A DNA stretch of 64,000 nucleotides from Dietzia sp032248695 (GCF_032248695.1 NZ_JAVHXC010000006.1:62001-126000), one strand, 5' to 3'; shown: positions 25,964 to 36,177, counted from the stretch's first letter. Notes: a model not told the origin generated them from the letters alone. Program-made: numbers and translations.

Positions 25964-27568
25964 CTACTTCGCGTCCGCCCAGTACGGATCCTTGAGCGTG
26001 CGCTTCATGAGCTTGCCGTTGGCCTGCCGGGGCAGTTCGTCCACGACGTCGATCGACCGCGGCATCTTGAACTTGGCGAGTCGACCCGCGAGGTCCTCGA
26101 GGATCTGCGCCTTGAGCTCCTCGGACTCGGTGTAGCCCTCGGCGAGCTCGATCACGGCCTTGACCTCCTCGCCCCAGTCGGGGTGCGGGATGCCGAACAC
26201 GGCGGCGTCGCGCACCGCGTCGTGGCGGGTCATCTCCGACTCGATCTCGGCGGGGTAGATGTTCACACCGCCGGAGATGATCATGTCGTTCTTCCGGTCA
26301 CAGAGGAACAGGTAACCGTCGGAGTCCACGTAGCCGATGTCGCCCATGGTGAACAGCTCGCCGACGTAGGTCTTGGCGGTCTTCTCGGCGTCCTGGTGGT
26401 ACTCGAACCTCGAACCGTGCATCTGTAGGTACACGTTGCCGGTCTCGCCGGTGGGCAGCTCGTTGCCGTCGTCGTCGAGGATCTTCAGCGTGGTGGTCTT
26501 CCACGGCCGGCCCACGCTGCCGGGCTTGCGGAGCCACTCCTCGCCGGTGATGGTGCAGCCGCCGCCCTCGGTGCCGGCGTAGTACTCGGTGAGCACCGGG
26601 CCCCACCACTCGAGCATGGCCTGCTTGACGTGCTTGGGGCAGGGCGCGGCGCCGTGGACGATGGTGCGCAGGCTGGACACGTCGTACTTCGCGCGCACGT
26701 CCTCGGGCAGCTCGAGCAGGCGCGAGAACTGGGTGGGGACCATGTGCGACTGGGTGACGCCGTGGGCGTCGATGAGGCGCAGCATCTCCTCGGGGGTCCA
26801 CTTGTCCATGAGGACGACCGTCTGACCGAGGTTGAGCGAGATGGTGACGAAGTTGAGCACGGCCGTGTGGTACAGCGGCGAGCCGCAGATGTGGACGTTG
26901 TCCGGGGCCTCGATGCCGAACCCGGCGAAGAAGTAGTAGTTGGGGACGGTGACCTGGTCGGGCGAGGCGCCGGTGAGCGGGCGGCGGACGCCCTTGGGGC
27001 GCCCGGTGGTGCCCGAGGTGTAGAGCATCGGGGCACCGAGGGTCCGCGACGACGGCAAGGGGTCCGATCCCCGGGCCGGGGCGGTCAGCTCGGGGAGCGG
27101 ACGGAATCCGGGGACGTCACCGATGGCGAAGCAGCGCGCGGGGTCGAGCCCGGCCTCGGCGGCGGCGGCGGTCGCGACGTCGGCGAACCGCTCGTCCGCG
27201 ATGAACACCGTCGACCCCGAGTTCTCGAGGATGTAGGCCACCTCGGGGCCGGTGAGGTGCCAGTTGGCCGGCGCGACGTAGAGGCCGATCTCGATGGCCG
27301 CGTAGTACACCTGCAGGAACTCGATGCTGTTCGGGGCGAGCAGGACGATGCAGTCCCCGGTCTCCAGCCCCAGGTCGCGCAGTCCGCGCGCGTAGCCGTG
27401 GGCGGTGTCGGCGAGCTCGCCGTAGGTCACCGCGCGGCCGGCCGCCTCGATGACCGCCGTGCGGTCCGGCTCGGCCTCGGCGATCCGGTAGACGCTGGTC
27501 ACGTGCTCCCCGGTCCGCGGGTCGGGGACGCCGGCGTCGGACGGGACGGTGGGGGTGGGTGCGCTCAT
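25964..27568 (-). CDS. Acyl-CoA synthetase under a KstR-like site
   Basis: 534 residues from ATG 27568; an ATG three codons upstream (27577) is almost as good, and both lie directly beside the operator at 27580-27593. ANL family: P-loop YTSGTTGRPKGV, YYAGTEGGGC adenylation motif, MGDIGYVDSDGYLFLCDRK hinge region, and C-terminal QANGKLMKR catalytic Lys. It is distinct from FadD3, FadD17 and FadD19 in this window. The perfect operator ties it to sterol catabolism; its acid substrate is unknown. The long frame continuing upstream is a shadow of the next gene. Confidence 0.85.
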   Translation of the reverse strand: MSAPTPTVPSDAGVPDPRTGEHVTSVYRIAEAEPDRTAVIEAAGRAVTYGELADTAHGYARGLRDLGLETGDCIVLLAPNSIEFLQVYYAAIEIGLYVAPANWHLTGPEVAYILENSGSTVFIADERFADVATAAAAEAGLDPARCFAIGDVPGFRPLPELTAPARGSDPLPSSRTLGAPMLYTSGTTGRPKGVRRPLTGASPDQVTVPNYYFFAGFGIEAPDNVHICGSPLYHTAVLNFVTISLNLGQTVVLMDKWTPEEMLRLIDAHGVTQSHMVPTQFSRLLELPEDVRAKYDVSSLRTIVHGAAPCPKHVKQAMLEWWGPVLTEYYAGTEGGGCTITGEEWLRKPGSVGRPWKTTTLKILDDDGNELPTGETGNVYLQMHGSRFEYHQDAEKTAKTYVGELFTMGDIGYVDSDGYLFLCDRKNDMIISGGVNIYPAEIESEMTRHDAVRDAAVFGIPHPDWGEEVKAVIELAEGYTESEELKAQILEDLAGRLAKFKMPRSIDVVDELPRQANGKLMKRTLKDPYWADAK

Positions 27569-27579
27569 GCCGGTCATGG

Positions 27580-27593
27580 TAGAACGCGTTCTA
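27580..27593. promoter_or_regulatory. KstR-like operator abutting the acyl-CoA synthetase start
   Basis: TAGAACGCGTTCTA is a fully symmetric 14-bp palindrome and exact KstR consensus match. It lies 2 bases upstream of one possible ATG and 11 from the other, so the transcript must start inside or right next to the operator, giving a very short leader. Confidence 0.88.
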
Positions 27594-27681
27594 CGTATGC
27601 GACAGGGGTTTCCCCGGGGCCGCGGGCGCGCCGCACGGGCCGCGACCGCGACCCGCGGAACCCGGCGCGCCCGCCGCCGGG

Positions 27682-28716
27682 TCAGTCGATGAGCTGCGCG
27701 ATCTGTTCGATCTGCTCGACCGTGCGGGCGGTCACCACGAGCATCGTGATGCCGGCGGCCTCCCACTCCGCGACCTGCGACCGCACCGAGGCCAGATCCC
27801 CGATGATCGCGGTGGCCTCGATCATCTCGTCGGGCACGGCGGCCGCGGCCTCCTCCTTGCGCCCGGAGCGGAACAGCTCGGTGATCCGGTCGACCTCGGC
27901 GTCGAAGCCCATGCGCCGCAGGGCCTCGGCGTGGAAGTTCTTCTCCTCCGCGCCCATGCCGCCGGCGTAGAGGGCGGTGGTCGGCTTGTACGCGTCGAGC
28001 ACGGCCCGCCGATCGTCGGTGATGTGCAGCTGGCAGAGGAACGCGACCTCGAAGTCCTCGCGGGTGCGGCGCGCGCCGGGCCGGGCGAAGCCCTCGTCGA
28101 GCCACGAGTTGAACTCCCCGGCCGTGCGCGGCGAGGCGAGGAAGCCCAGCCAGCCGTCGGCGACCTCCGCGGCCAGCGCCACGTTCTTCGGCCCCTCGGC
28201 CCCCAGCCAGATGGGCACGTCCTCGCGCAACGGGTGGACGATGGACTTCAGCGGCTTGCCGAACCCGGAGGCGTCGGGCCCGGCGTAGGGCAGGGTGTAC
28301 GCGGGTCCGTCGGAGGTGACGGGCGCCTCGCGGGCCAGCACCTTGCGGACGATGTCGATGTACTCGCGGGTCCGGGCGAGCGGCTTGGCGAACGGTTGCC
28401 CGTACCAGCCCTCGACGACCTGCGGTCCCGAGACGCCCAGCCCCAGCGCGAAGCGACCGCCGGATAGGTGGTCCAGGGTCATGGTGCTCATGGCCGTGGC
28501 CGTGGGCGTGCGTGCGGACAGCTGGACGACGGCGGTGGAGAGGCGGATGCGCTCGGTGAGCGAGCCGTACCAGGCCAGCGGGGTGAACGCGTCCGATCCC
28601 CAGGCCTCCGCGGTGAACACGGTGTCGAAGCCGGCCCTGTCCGCCGCGACCACGAGGTCGGCGTGGTTGGTGGGCGGCTGGGCGCCCCAGTATCCGAGCT
28701 GCAAGGCGAATTTCAT
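27682..28716 (-). CDS. LLM-class F420-dependent oxidoreductase (Rv3520c-like)
   Basis: 344 residues. ATG 28716 (MKFALQLGYWG) is the family start; the frame extends upstream without homology. Luciferase-like TIM barrel: FDTVFTAEAWGSDAFTP (about 29-45), RIRLSTAVVQLSARTPTATAM (about 56-76), HLSGGRFALGLGVSGPQV (about 82-99). Such enzymes use cofactor F420 or FMN. Position, divergent from a DUF35-ltp4-ltp3 operon through a KstR-like site, matches Rv3520c-Rv3521. The reaction is unknown; a role in steroid oxidation or reduction is inferred from the regulon. Confidence 0.85.
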   Translation of the reverse strand: MKFALQLGYWGAQPPTNHADLVVAADRAGFDTVFTAEAWGSDAFTPLAWYGSLTERIRLSTAVVQLSARTPTATAMSTMTLDHLSGGRFALGLGVSGPQVVEGWYGQPFAKPLARTREYIDIVRKVLAREAPVTSDGPAYTLPYAGPDASGFGKPLKSIVHPLREDVPIWLGAEGPKNVALAAEVADGWLGFLASPRTAGEFNSWLDEGFARPGARRTREDFEVAFLCQLHITDDRRAVLDAYKPTTALYAGGMGAEEKNFHAEALRRMGFDAEVDRITELFRSGRKEEAAAAVPDEMIEATAIIGDLASVRSQVAEWEAAGITMLVVTARTVEQIEQIAQLID

Positions 28717-28798
28717 GGGCCTCAGTGTGGCGCACGGCGCGCCGCGGTGGGTGCGCGCCCGTGGAATCCCGGCTCGGGGAAACCCCCACACCGAGCGG

Positions 28799-28812
28799 TG
28801 GAACGTGTTCTA
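28799..28812. promoter_or_regulatory. KstR-like operator between the F420 enzyme and the DUF35-ltp operon
   Basis: TGGAACGTGTTCTA matches TnnAACnnGTTnnA exactly. It ends 8 bases before the GTG of the DUF35 gene and lies 83 bases from the divergent F420-enzyme start. No ribosome site fits between operator and GTG, which suggests a leaderless or near-leaderless message for the plus-strand operon. Confidence 0.83.
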
Positions 28813-28820
28813 CTTGGCCT

Positions 28821-29852
28821 GTGACATCCAGAGAGATCGTTGTCGATATCACCCCGCCCGCAGAGCCCGTGCTCTCGGCCGCCCTGGCGCCGTCGTTCGA
28901 CTACACCAGGTCCACCGGCCCGGTGCTGGGAGCGTTCTTCACCGGCCTGAGGGACGGGCGCCTCGTCGGTAACCGCGATTCCCGCGGCACCGTCCACCTG
29001 CCGCCGGTCGAGTACGACCCCCACACGCGCGAGGCCCTCACGGAGACCGTCGAGATCGCCTCGGGTCCCGCGATCGAGGGCGTCGTCGTCGTCTGGTCCT
29101 GGGTCGCCTCCCCCACCGACGTCAACCCGCTCGACTCCCCGTTCGCCTGGGCTCTCGTACGGTTCGACGGTGCGGACACGGCCATGCTCCTGCCCCTGGC
29201 CGCCGACGGCCCCGGCGCGGTGAGCACCGGCATGCGCGTGCGCCTGCGGTGGGCCGCCGAGCGGACCGGGACGATCCACGACATCGCGTGCGTGGTCCCG
29301 GCCGACTCCGCGGGCGACGCGGCCGGGAACGGCGACGGCGACGACGACGAGGCCCCGCGGTCGCACGACGAGCCGGTCACCGGCGTGGTGACGCCGATCG
29401 GTCTGTCGGTCACCCACACGGCGGGACCCGCGGAGAGCGAGTTCCTCCGCGCGATCGTGCAGGGACGGATGCTCGGGCGGCGCCGTTCCAACGGCCCCGA
29501 GGTCTACGTCCCGCCCCGCGACTACTGTCCGTCGGACGGCGTGGCGATGGGCGAGTACGTCGAGGTCTCCGACGTCGGCACCGTCACCACCTTCGGCATC
29601 GTCAACGTGCCGTTCGCGGGGCAGCAGATCACGCCCCCCTACGTCACCGCCTACATCCTGCTCGACGGCTCGGACGTGCCCATCCAGCATCTCGTGCTGG
29701 GCTGTGAGGCGTCCGAGGTCCGGATGGGCATGCGCGTGCGCGCGGTCTGGGCGCCCGAGGCCGACCGGCCCGCGTCGATGAAGGCGATCACGCACTTCGA
29801 GCCGACCGGCGATCCCGACGCCGACCCCGCCACCTACGCCAAGCACCTGTAG
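28821..29852 (+). CDS. Double DUF35/OB-fold protein, partner of Ltp4 (Rv3521-like)
   Basis: 343 residues, GTG start beside the operator. Two DUF35-type units (about 18-160 and 190-335), each with a short N-terminal helix, a GR-(L/M)-x-G segment, a PP strand and an OB-fold with EYVEVSDVGTVTTFGI-type strands. The zinc-ribbon cysteines common in DUF35 proteins are mostly missing (only one Cys in the second unit). DUF35 proteins form complexes with SCP-x-type thiolases/aldolases; ltp4 follows 12 bases downstream. It probably serves as the required partner subunit. Confidence 0.82.
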   Translation: MTSREIVVDITPPAEPVLSAALAPSFDYTRSTGPVLGAFFTGLRDGRLVGNRDSRGTVHLPPVEYDPHTREALTETVEIASGPAIEGVVVVWSWVASPTDVNPLDSPFAWALVRFDGADTAMLLPLAADGPGAVSTGMRVRLRWAAERTGTIHDIACVVPADSAGDAAGNGDGDDDEAPRSHDEPVTGVVTPIGLSVTHTAGPAESEFLRAIVQGRMLGRRRSNGPEVYVPPRDYCPSDGVAMGEYVEVSDVGTVTTFGIVNVPFAGQQITPPYVTAYILLDGSDVPIQHLVLGCEASEVRMGMRVRAVWAPEADRPASMKAITHFEPTGDPDADPATYAKHL

Positions 29853-29864
29853 AGGACACCACCC

Positions 29865-30922
29865 GTGACCCCCAACGCACCCCGGGACGTGGCCGTCGTC
29901 GGATTCGCCCACGCCCGCCACACCGAATCCACCTTCGGCACCACCAACGGTGTCGAGATGCTCGCCCCGGTCTTCGCCGAGTGCTACCGGCAGACCGGCC
30001 TGGACCGCACCGACATCGACTTCTGGTGCTCCGGCTCGTCGGACTACCTCGCCGGCCGCGCCTTCTCCTTCATCTCCGCGGTCGACTCGATCGGTGCGTT
30101 CCCGCCGATCGCCGAGTCGCACGTGGAGATGGACGCCGCCTGGGCGTTCTTCGAGGCCTACCTCAAGATCGCCACCGGCCAGGCCGACACCGCGCTGGTG
30201 TACGGCTTCGGCAAGGCCTCGGCCAGCACCGACCTCGACACCGCGCTGGCGCTGCAGCTCGACCCGTACACCGTCGCGCCGCTGTGGCCGGGCCGCCACC
30301 ACCTCGCGGGCCTGCAGGCCCGCGCCGGCATCGACTCCGGCCGCTGGTCGGAGTCCGACATGGCCGCCGTCGCCGCGCGCGCGACCGGCCGCGAGGTCGC
30401 CGACCTGCTCGCCGAGCCGTACGTCGCCGACCCGCTGCGCCGCCACGACTGCCCGCCGGTGACCGACGGCGCCGGCGCGATCATCCTCGCCTCCGGCGAC
30501 CGGGCCCGCGAGCTGTGCGACACCCCGGCCTACGTGGCCGGCATCGAACACATCGCGGACTCCGCGGAGTTCGGCGCCCGCGACCTCACGGACTCCCCGT
30601 CCGCACGAGCCGCCGCCGTCCGCGCGACCGGCGCCTCGGGGGAGCGCCCCGACCTCGGCGGCGTCACCGTCGCCGAGCTGCACACCCAGTACTCGCACCA
30701 GGAGCTCATCCTGCGCGCGGCGCTGGGCCTGGCCGACGACGTGGCGGTCACCCCGTCCGGCGGCTCCCTGGTCGCCGACCCGCTGTTCTCCGCGGGCCTC
30801 GAGCGCATCGGCTACGCCGCGCACAGCATCTGGGAGGGCCGCTCCGAGCGCGCCCTCGCCCACGCCACCAGTGGTCACCTGCTGCAGCAGAACCTCGTCT
30901 GCCTCCTGGAAGGACGCCCCGC

Positions 30923-30926
<4 letters not shown>
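29865..30926 (+). CDS. ltp4: SCP-x-type thiolase/aldolase Ltp4
   Basis: 353 residues (354 in M. tuberculosis Ltp4), GTG start. Thiolase-superfamily fold lacking a condensing-enzyme-type nucleophile motif; VTDGAGAIILASGD and ELHTQYSHQELIL, with a catalytic-region HTQ, are visible. Related Ltp proteins with DUF35 partners cleave steroid side-chain CoA esters in retro-aldol reactions. The stop overlaps ltp3 (ATGA). Regulon and order match Rv3521-Rv3523. Confidence 0.85.
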
Positions 30927-32139
<1,213 letters not shown>

Positions 32140-32143
<4 letters not shown>

Positions 32144-32658
32144 GCAACCCCTACCTGGACGAGACCGGTCAGTACCGGCCTCTGCAGATGAGCGAGGCCG
32201 CGCTGGCGAGCCCCGCCTACGCCGCCGCGCGCCGCTCCTGGGCCGCGACCAACACCGGCGACCGCGACGCCTGGATCGCCGGGTGGTCGCCCGAGGGCAC
32301 CATCGAGGATCCCGTGGGTCCGTCGATGTTCGACGCCGAGGGCCTCGGCCACACCGGCACCGAGCGGCTCCTGGAGTTCTGGGAGAAGGCCGTGGCCACC
32401 CCGGACCACATCGAGTTCCGCTTCGACCGCGGGATCGCGGTGGGCGACGAGCTGCTCTGCATCGGTACGATGCGCACCCATATGGGAGAGAGCATCATGG
32501 AGATCGACATCGCGGTGGACTACCGCGTCGACTCCGACGGCCGCCTGATCTCCCTGCGCGCGTTCTGGGAGCACGACGTGGCCATGGCCACCGGCCTGCG
32601 CCCCCTCACCCACGACGACACGGCGGCCATCGCCGGCGCCCTGCGGAAGGACTCCTGA
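32140..32658 (+). CDS. Ketosteroid-isomerase-like (SnoaL/NTF2 fold) protein
   Basis: 172 residues, GTG 32140 overlapping the ltp3 stop. NTF2-like fold. The TIEDPVGP motif with Asp57 matches the catalytic-base segment of bacterial delta5-3-ketosteroid isomerases (EDPVG), and the C-terminal strand pair ending RLISLRAFWEHD matches the RIQSMQAYW part of that family. Predicted to move a double bond in a steroid or a steroid CoA ester; only the motif and the ltp operon support this. Cotranscribed with ltp3 and the F420-like gene one base downstream. Confidence 0.75.
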
Positions 32659-32659
32659 C

Positions 32660-33565
32660 ATGACTCGCGTAGCGGACGTCGACTTCTCCGTCCCGGTGTC
32701 CTTCTCCCCCGTCGACCAGTACATCGACCTGGCCCGCGGCGCGGAGGCCGCCGGCTTCGACCGGATCGTCCTGCCCGACTCCCTGTTCCACCCCCGCCGC
32801 CAGGACGAGGACTACCCGTACACACCGGACGGGTCCCGGATGTGGGACGAGAACACCCAGTGGGTCGAGCCGCTCATCGCCTCCGCCGCCATGGGCGGGG
32901 CCACCTCGACCATCCGGTTCTGCCCGCAGGTCCTCAAGGTCGGCCCGCGCAACCCGCTGCTGCTCACGCGGCAGGTGGCCTCCGTCGCCCTCATGACCGG
33001 CAACCGACTGGACCTGGGCGTGGGCATCGGCTGGGATCCCAACGAGTTCGAGTGGTGCGGCGCTCCGTTCAAGGGCCGCGGCAAACGCGTCGACGAGTCC
33101 CTGGCGATCATGCGCGAGGGCCTGCGCGGTGAGTGGATGGAGTTCCACGGCGACCACTTCGACTTCGACGAGCTCATCTTCACCCCGGCCCCGTCCGAGC
33201 AGGTGCCGTTCTACGTGGGCGGCCACACCGAGATCGCGCTCAAGCGCGCCGCCCGCCTCGGCCAGGGCTGGACCAGCGCGATGATGAAGTTCGACGAGAT
33301 CGTGGCGACCGTGAACCGCCTGGGCGAGTTGCTCGCCGAGCGCGGCCGCTCGCTGGCCGACCGGGGTGACGGCAAGCCGTTCGCCATCCAGGTGGTGTGT
33401 CTGGACCGGTTCGGCTCGAAGGGCTTCGCCGAACTGGCCGAGGCGGGCGTCACCGACATCATCGTCCTGCCGTGGCTCATCGAGGGTCTCGGGTACGACG
33501 CCACGGCCGAGCAGAAGATCGAGTCGCTCCACCGCTTCGGCGAGAAGTACGGCCTCACCGGCTGA
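32660..33565 (+). CDS. LLM-class F420-dependent oxidoreductase, last gene of the ltp operon
   Basis: 301 residues. Luciferase-like barrel: FDRIVLPDSLFHP near 32-44, TIRFCPQVLKVGPRNPLLLTRQ near 84-105, and GNRLDLGVGIGWDPNEFEWCG near 114-134. It differs clearly from the enzyme at 27682-28716. It starts one base after the isomerase-like gene, so it belongs to the operon driven from 28799-28812. The redox substrate is unknown. It ends 21 bases before the convergent hydrolase gene. Confidence 0.83.
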   Translation: MTRVADVDFSVPVSFSPVDQYIDLARGAEAAGFDRIVLPDSLFHPRRQDEDYPYTPDGSRMWDENTQWVEPLIASAAMGGATSTIRFCPQVLKVGPRNPLLLTRQVASVALMTGNRLDLGVGIGWDPNEFEWCGAPFKGRGKRVDESLAIMREGLRGEWMEFHGDHFDFDELIFTPAPSEQVPFYVGGHTEIALKRAARLGQGWTSAMMKFDEIVATVNRLGELLAERGRSLADRGDGKPFAIQVVCLDRFGSKGFAELAEAGVTDIIVLPWLIEGLGYDATAEQKIESLHRFGEKYGLTG

Positions 33566-33586
33566 CACCCGGCCCGCGGCGCCGCG

Positions 33587-34609
33587 TCAGGCGGGCACGT
33601 GCGCGGCGATGTCCTCGAGGCAGGCCAGCAGTGCGCGGTGCGTGTCCTCGGTGGCCTCGAGGTGCATGAGGTGCCCGGCCGGGGACGGGATCGCCCGGAC
33701 CATGCGCACGTCGTCGTGGTAGCGGCCGAGCTTGGTCAGCGGATCGCGGCCGTGGAAGCCCTCGAGGTCGGGGTCGTGCTCGGAATACAGGAAGTAGTAG
33801 GGCACCGGGTTCGTCTGCCGTTCGAACTCCTTGCGGGCGTGCCAGCTGACGTCCATCGCGCGGTACCACTGCAGGGGGCCGGCGAACCCGGTGCGCGCGT
33901 ACTCCGCCTCGTAGACGTCCATCTCCTCCACCGAGAGCCACGGCCACGGCAGGGCCGGGGCTTCGGGCAGGGCGTCGAGGTAGGTCGTCCCCGGCGGCTG
34001 CTTCCACACGTCGAGGTAGTGGTAGTCGGCGGACAGCGCCCAGAACACGCGGGTCAGGAATTCGCGTTCGCGGCCGGCGAGGTCGGCCTCGGCGACGCCG
34101 GGCTGCGCGAAGTAGTGCAGGTGGAGGAAGTGCTGCGCGGCCATCATCGCCGATCCCTCGAGCGGCGGGACGGAGCCGGCCGTGCTCATGAAGGGGTTCT
34201 CCATGCCGATCACGGCACGGACCCGCCCGGGTTCGAGGTGGCACGTGTCGTAGGCGACGCCCGCCCCGAAGTCGAAGCCCACCAGCACGACCCTGTCGGC
34301 GCCCTCGGCGTCGCAGACGGCCACCACGTCGTCGACGACCTCCCGGGGCGCGTACGCCTCCACGTCGGTCGGGGCGTCGGATCCGCCCATGCCGCGCAGG
34401 TCCGGGGCGATGACCCGCCATCCCGCCGCGGTCAGGACGGGGATGAGGCGGTGCCAGGTGAACCAGAAGTGCGGGAACCCGTGCAGCAGCACGACGGTCC
34501 CCGGTGCGTCACCGGCCGCGGCGTCGGGGGTCCCGGCGTCGGCCTCGGGCTCGGCGACGACGTAGTGCAGCCGCACGCCGTCCCGGTCGATGTGGCGATG
34601 GTCGGGCAT
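33587..34609 (-). CDS. Alpha/beta hydrolase, epoxide hydrolase-like
   Basis: 340 residues. Oxyanion motif HGFPHFW at 43-49, nucleophile elbow GFDFGAG with Asp113, and catalytic His in AGHLMHLE near the C-terminus. An Asp nucleophile with HGxP indicates an epoxide hydrolase or dehalogenase rather than an esterase. A cap domain spans about 145-260. It lies 199 bases downstream of cyp125 on the same strand, beyond two hairpins, so it is probably separately transcribed. Substrate unknown. Confidence 0.82.
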   Translation of the reverse strand: MPDHRHIDRDGVRLHYVVAEPEADAGTPDAAAGDAPGTVVLLHGFPHFWFTWHRLIPVLTAAGWRVIAPDLRGMGGSDAPTDVEAYAPREVVDDVVAVCDAEGADRVVLVGFDFGAGVAYDTCHLEPGRVRAVIGMENPFMSTAGSVPPLEGSAMMAAQHFLHLHYFAQPGVAEADLAGREREFLTRVFWALSADYHYLDVWKQPPGTTYLDALPEAPALPWPWLSVEEMDVYEAEYARTGFAGPLQWYRAMDVSWHARKEFERQTNPVPYYFLYSEHDPDLEGFHGRDPLTKLGRYHDDVRMVRAIPSPAGHLMHLEATEDTHRALLACLEDIAAHVPA

Positions 34610-34765
34610 GCGTTCACCTTGCCTGGTCGGGCGGTCGTCGGCGGGGGTTTCGGTCGAGGGCGCCGTCCCCGGGGGTCGACGAAGAGAATCTCGACGACGA
34701 CGAGGTCGATCCCTCGGACACGTGAGCCCCGGCCCTGCCTCGGCGAGCAGGCGGGACCGGGGCTG

Positions 34766-34794
34766 CGCGGCCGCCCACGGGGTGGGCGGCCGCG
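34766..34794 (-). terminator. Hairpin after cyp125
   Basis: Perfect 13-bp GC-rich stem (34766-34778 with 34782-34794, 3-base loop) 15 bases past the cyp125 stop. A second imperfect hairpin (about 34726-34764) follows. The remainder of 34610-34808 shows nothing else. Confidence 0.7.
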
Positions 34795-34808
34795 GGTGCG
34801 GTCTCAGC

Positions 34809-36053
34809 TCAGTGCATGACGGGGCACTTGAAGTCGACCTTCCAGTCCTGGATGGCGTTGAGCCATCCGGAGCGCAGGCGCGTCGCGTCGCCCATCGAGG
34901 TGATGTCGGGCATGTGGTCGGCGATCGCGTTGAAGATCAGCTCGATCTGGAGCTTCGCGAGGTTCGCGCCGATGCAGTAGTGCGGCCCGTTGCCGCCGAA
35001 CGTCAGGTGCGGGTTCGGGTCACGGAGGATGTTGAAGCTGAACGGATCTTCGAACACGTCCTCGTCGAAGTTCGCCGAGCCGTACATGATGGCGGCGCGG
35101 TCGCCCTTCTTCATGGTGACGCCGCCGATCTCGACGTCCTCGGTGGCGGTGCGCTGGAACGAGCTGATGGGCGAGGCCCAGCGGAGAATCTCGTCGTAGG
35201 TGGTCTCCGGCCGTTCCTTCTTGAACAGCTCCCACTGGTCGGGGTTCTCGAGGAACGCGATCATGCCGTGGGTCGTGGCGTTGCGGGTGGTCTCGTTTCC
35301 GGCCACCGCCAGCAGCACCACGAACCAGCCGAACTCGTCGGAGGTGAGCTTCTCGCCGTCGAGATCGGCCTGGACGAGCTTGGTGACCAGGTCGTCGCGG
35401 GGGTCGACCTCGCGCTTGGCCGCGAGCTCCTGGGCGTAGCTCAGGACCATCGCGTTGGCCATCTGCGACTCCTCGACCTTGCCGGGGACGTCGTAGCTGG
35501 TCATCTGGTTGGACCACTCGAAGATCTGGTGGCGGTCCTCCATCGGGATGCCGATGAGCTCCGCGATCGCCTGCAGCGGCAGCTCGGAGGCCACGTCGAC
35601 GATGAAGTCGCCGCTGCCCTTGGCCGCGGCGGTCTGCACGATGTTCTTGGCCTTCTCCTCGAGGTTCTCGCGCATCTTCTCGATGTTGCGCGGGGTGAAG
35701 CCCTTGGAGATGATCCGCCGGTACTTCTTGTGGTCCTCGCCGTCCTGGTTGATGAACAGCAGGCGGGTGAGTTCGACGATCTCCCGCTCGGTCCCGGGCG
35801 CGAACCGCGGGATCGCGGTGTTCTCGAAGGTGGAGAAGACCTCGTTGGTGCGGCGCGAGATCTCCTTGACGTCCTCGTGCTTGGTGACGACCCAGTACCC
35901 GTCGTCGTCGAATCCGTCGGCTCCGGGCTCCTTCGCGCACCACCAGATCGGCTCGGTACGGCGGAGGTGGGCCCATTCGGGATGCGGGAGCCGCTTCTCG
36001 TAGAGCTCCGGATCCGTGAAGTCGAACCCCTCGGGAATGGTGACTGGCTGCAC
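34809..36053 (-). CDS. cyp125: Cytochrome P450 CYP125, steroid C26/C27 hydroxylase
   Basis: About 414 residues. The GTG at 36053 is preferred because AAGGAG lies five bases upstream; the in-frame GTG at 36059 touches that ribosome site. Signatures: I-helix AGNETTRN, ExxR-equivalent EILRWASP, and haem-ligand loop FGGNGPHYCIG with Cys about 54 residues from the end. PEGFDFTDPELY near the N-terminus is typical of CYP125. Known reaction: oxidation of the cholest-4-en-3-one side-chain terminus to the acid. Divergent from fadA5 with three KstR-like sites between, as for Rv3545c/Rv3546. Confidence 0.92.
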   Translation of the reverse strand: MQPVTIPEGFDFTDPELYEKRLPHPEWAHLRRTEPIWWCAKEPGADGFDDDGYWVVTKHEDVKEISRRTNEVFSTFENTAIPRFAPGTEREIVELTRLLFINQDGEDHKKYRRIISKGFTPRNIEKMRENLEEKAKNIVQTAAAKGSGDFIVDVASELPLQAIAELIGIPMEDRHQIFEWSNQMTSYDVPGKVEESQMANAMVLSYAQELAAKREVDPRDDLVTKLVQADLDGEKLTSDEFGWFVVLLAVAGNETTRNATTHGMIAFLENPDQWELFKKERPETTYDEILRWASPISSFQRTATEDVEIGGVTMKKGDRAAIMYGSANFDEDVFEDPFSFNILRDPNPHLTFGGNGPHYCIGANLAKLQIELIFNAIADHMPDITSMGDATRLRSGWLNAIQDWKVDFKCPVMH

Positions 36054-36139
36054 TGGCACTCCTTGACCGCGTCGGTTGCGTCATGTGCTCGTCGAACGGA
36101 CGACGGGGGCCGTGGCGACCGGTCCCCCGAACGGTGATC

Positions 36140-36153
36140 TAGAACACGTTACA
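36140..36153. promoter_or_regulatory. KstR-like operator 1 of the cyp125/fadA5 region
   Basis: TAGAACACGTTACA matches the KstR consensus TnnAACnnGTTnnA exactly. It is 87 bases upstream of the chosen cyp125 start and 24 bases from operator 2, so the centres are on nearly the same helix face. Confidence 0.82.
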
Positions 36154-36163
36154 GGCACCATAC

Positions 36164-36177
36164 TGGAACACGTTCCT
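36164..36177. promoter_or_regulatory. KstR-like operator 2 of the cyp125/fadA5 region
   Basis: TGGAACACGTTCCT keeps the AACnnGTT core and misses only the terminal A of the consensus. With operator 1 it forms a pair on the cyp125 side of the 268-base divergent region. Confidence 0.7.

Noticed and set aside
27569..28852. Apparent 962-residue fusion containing the acyl-CoA synthetase
   Set aside because: Codons upstream of 27577 are the shadow of the F420-enzyme gene, and the operator lies between the two.
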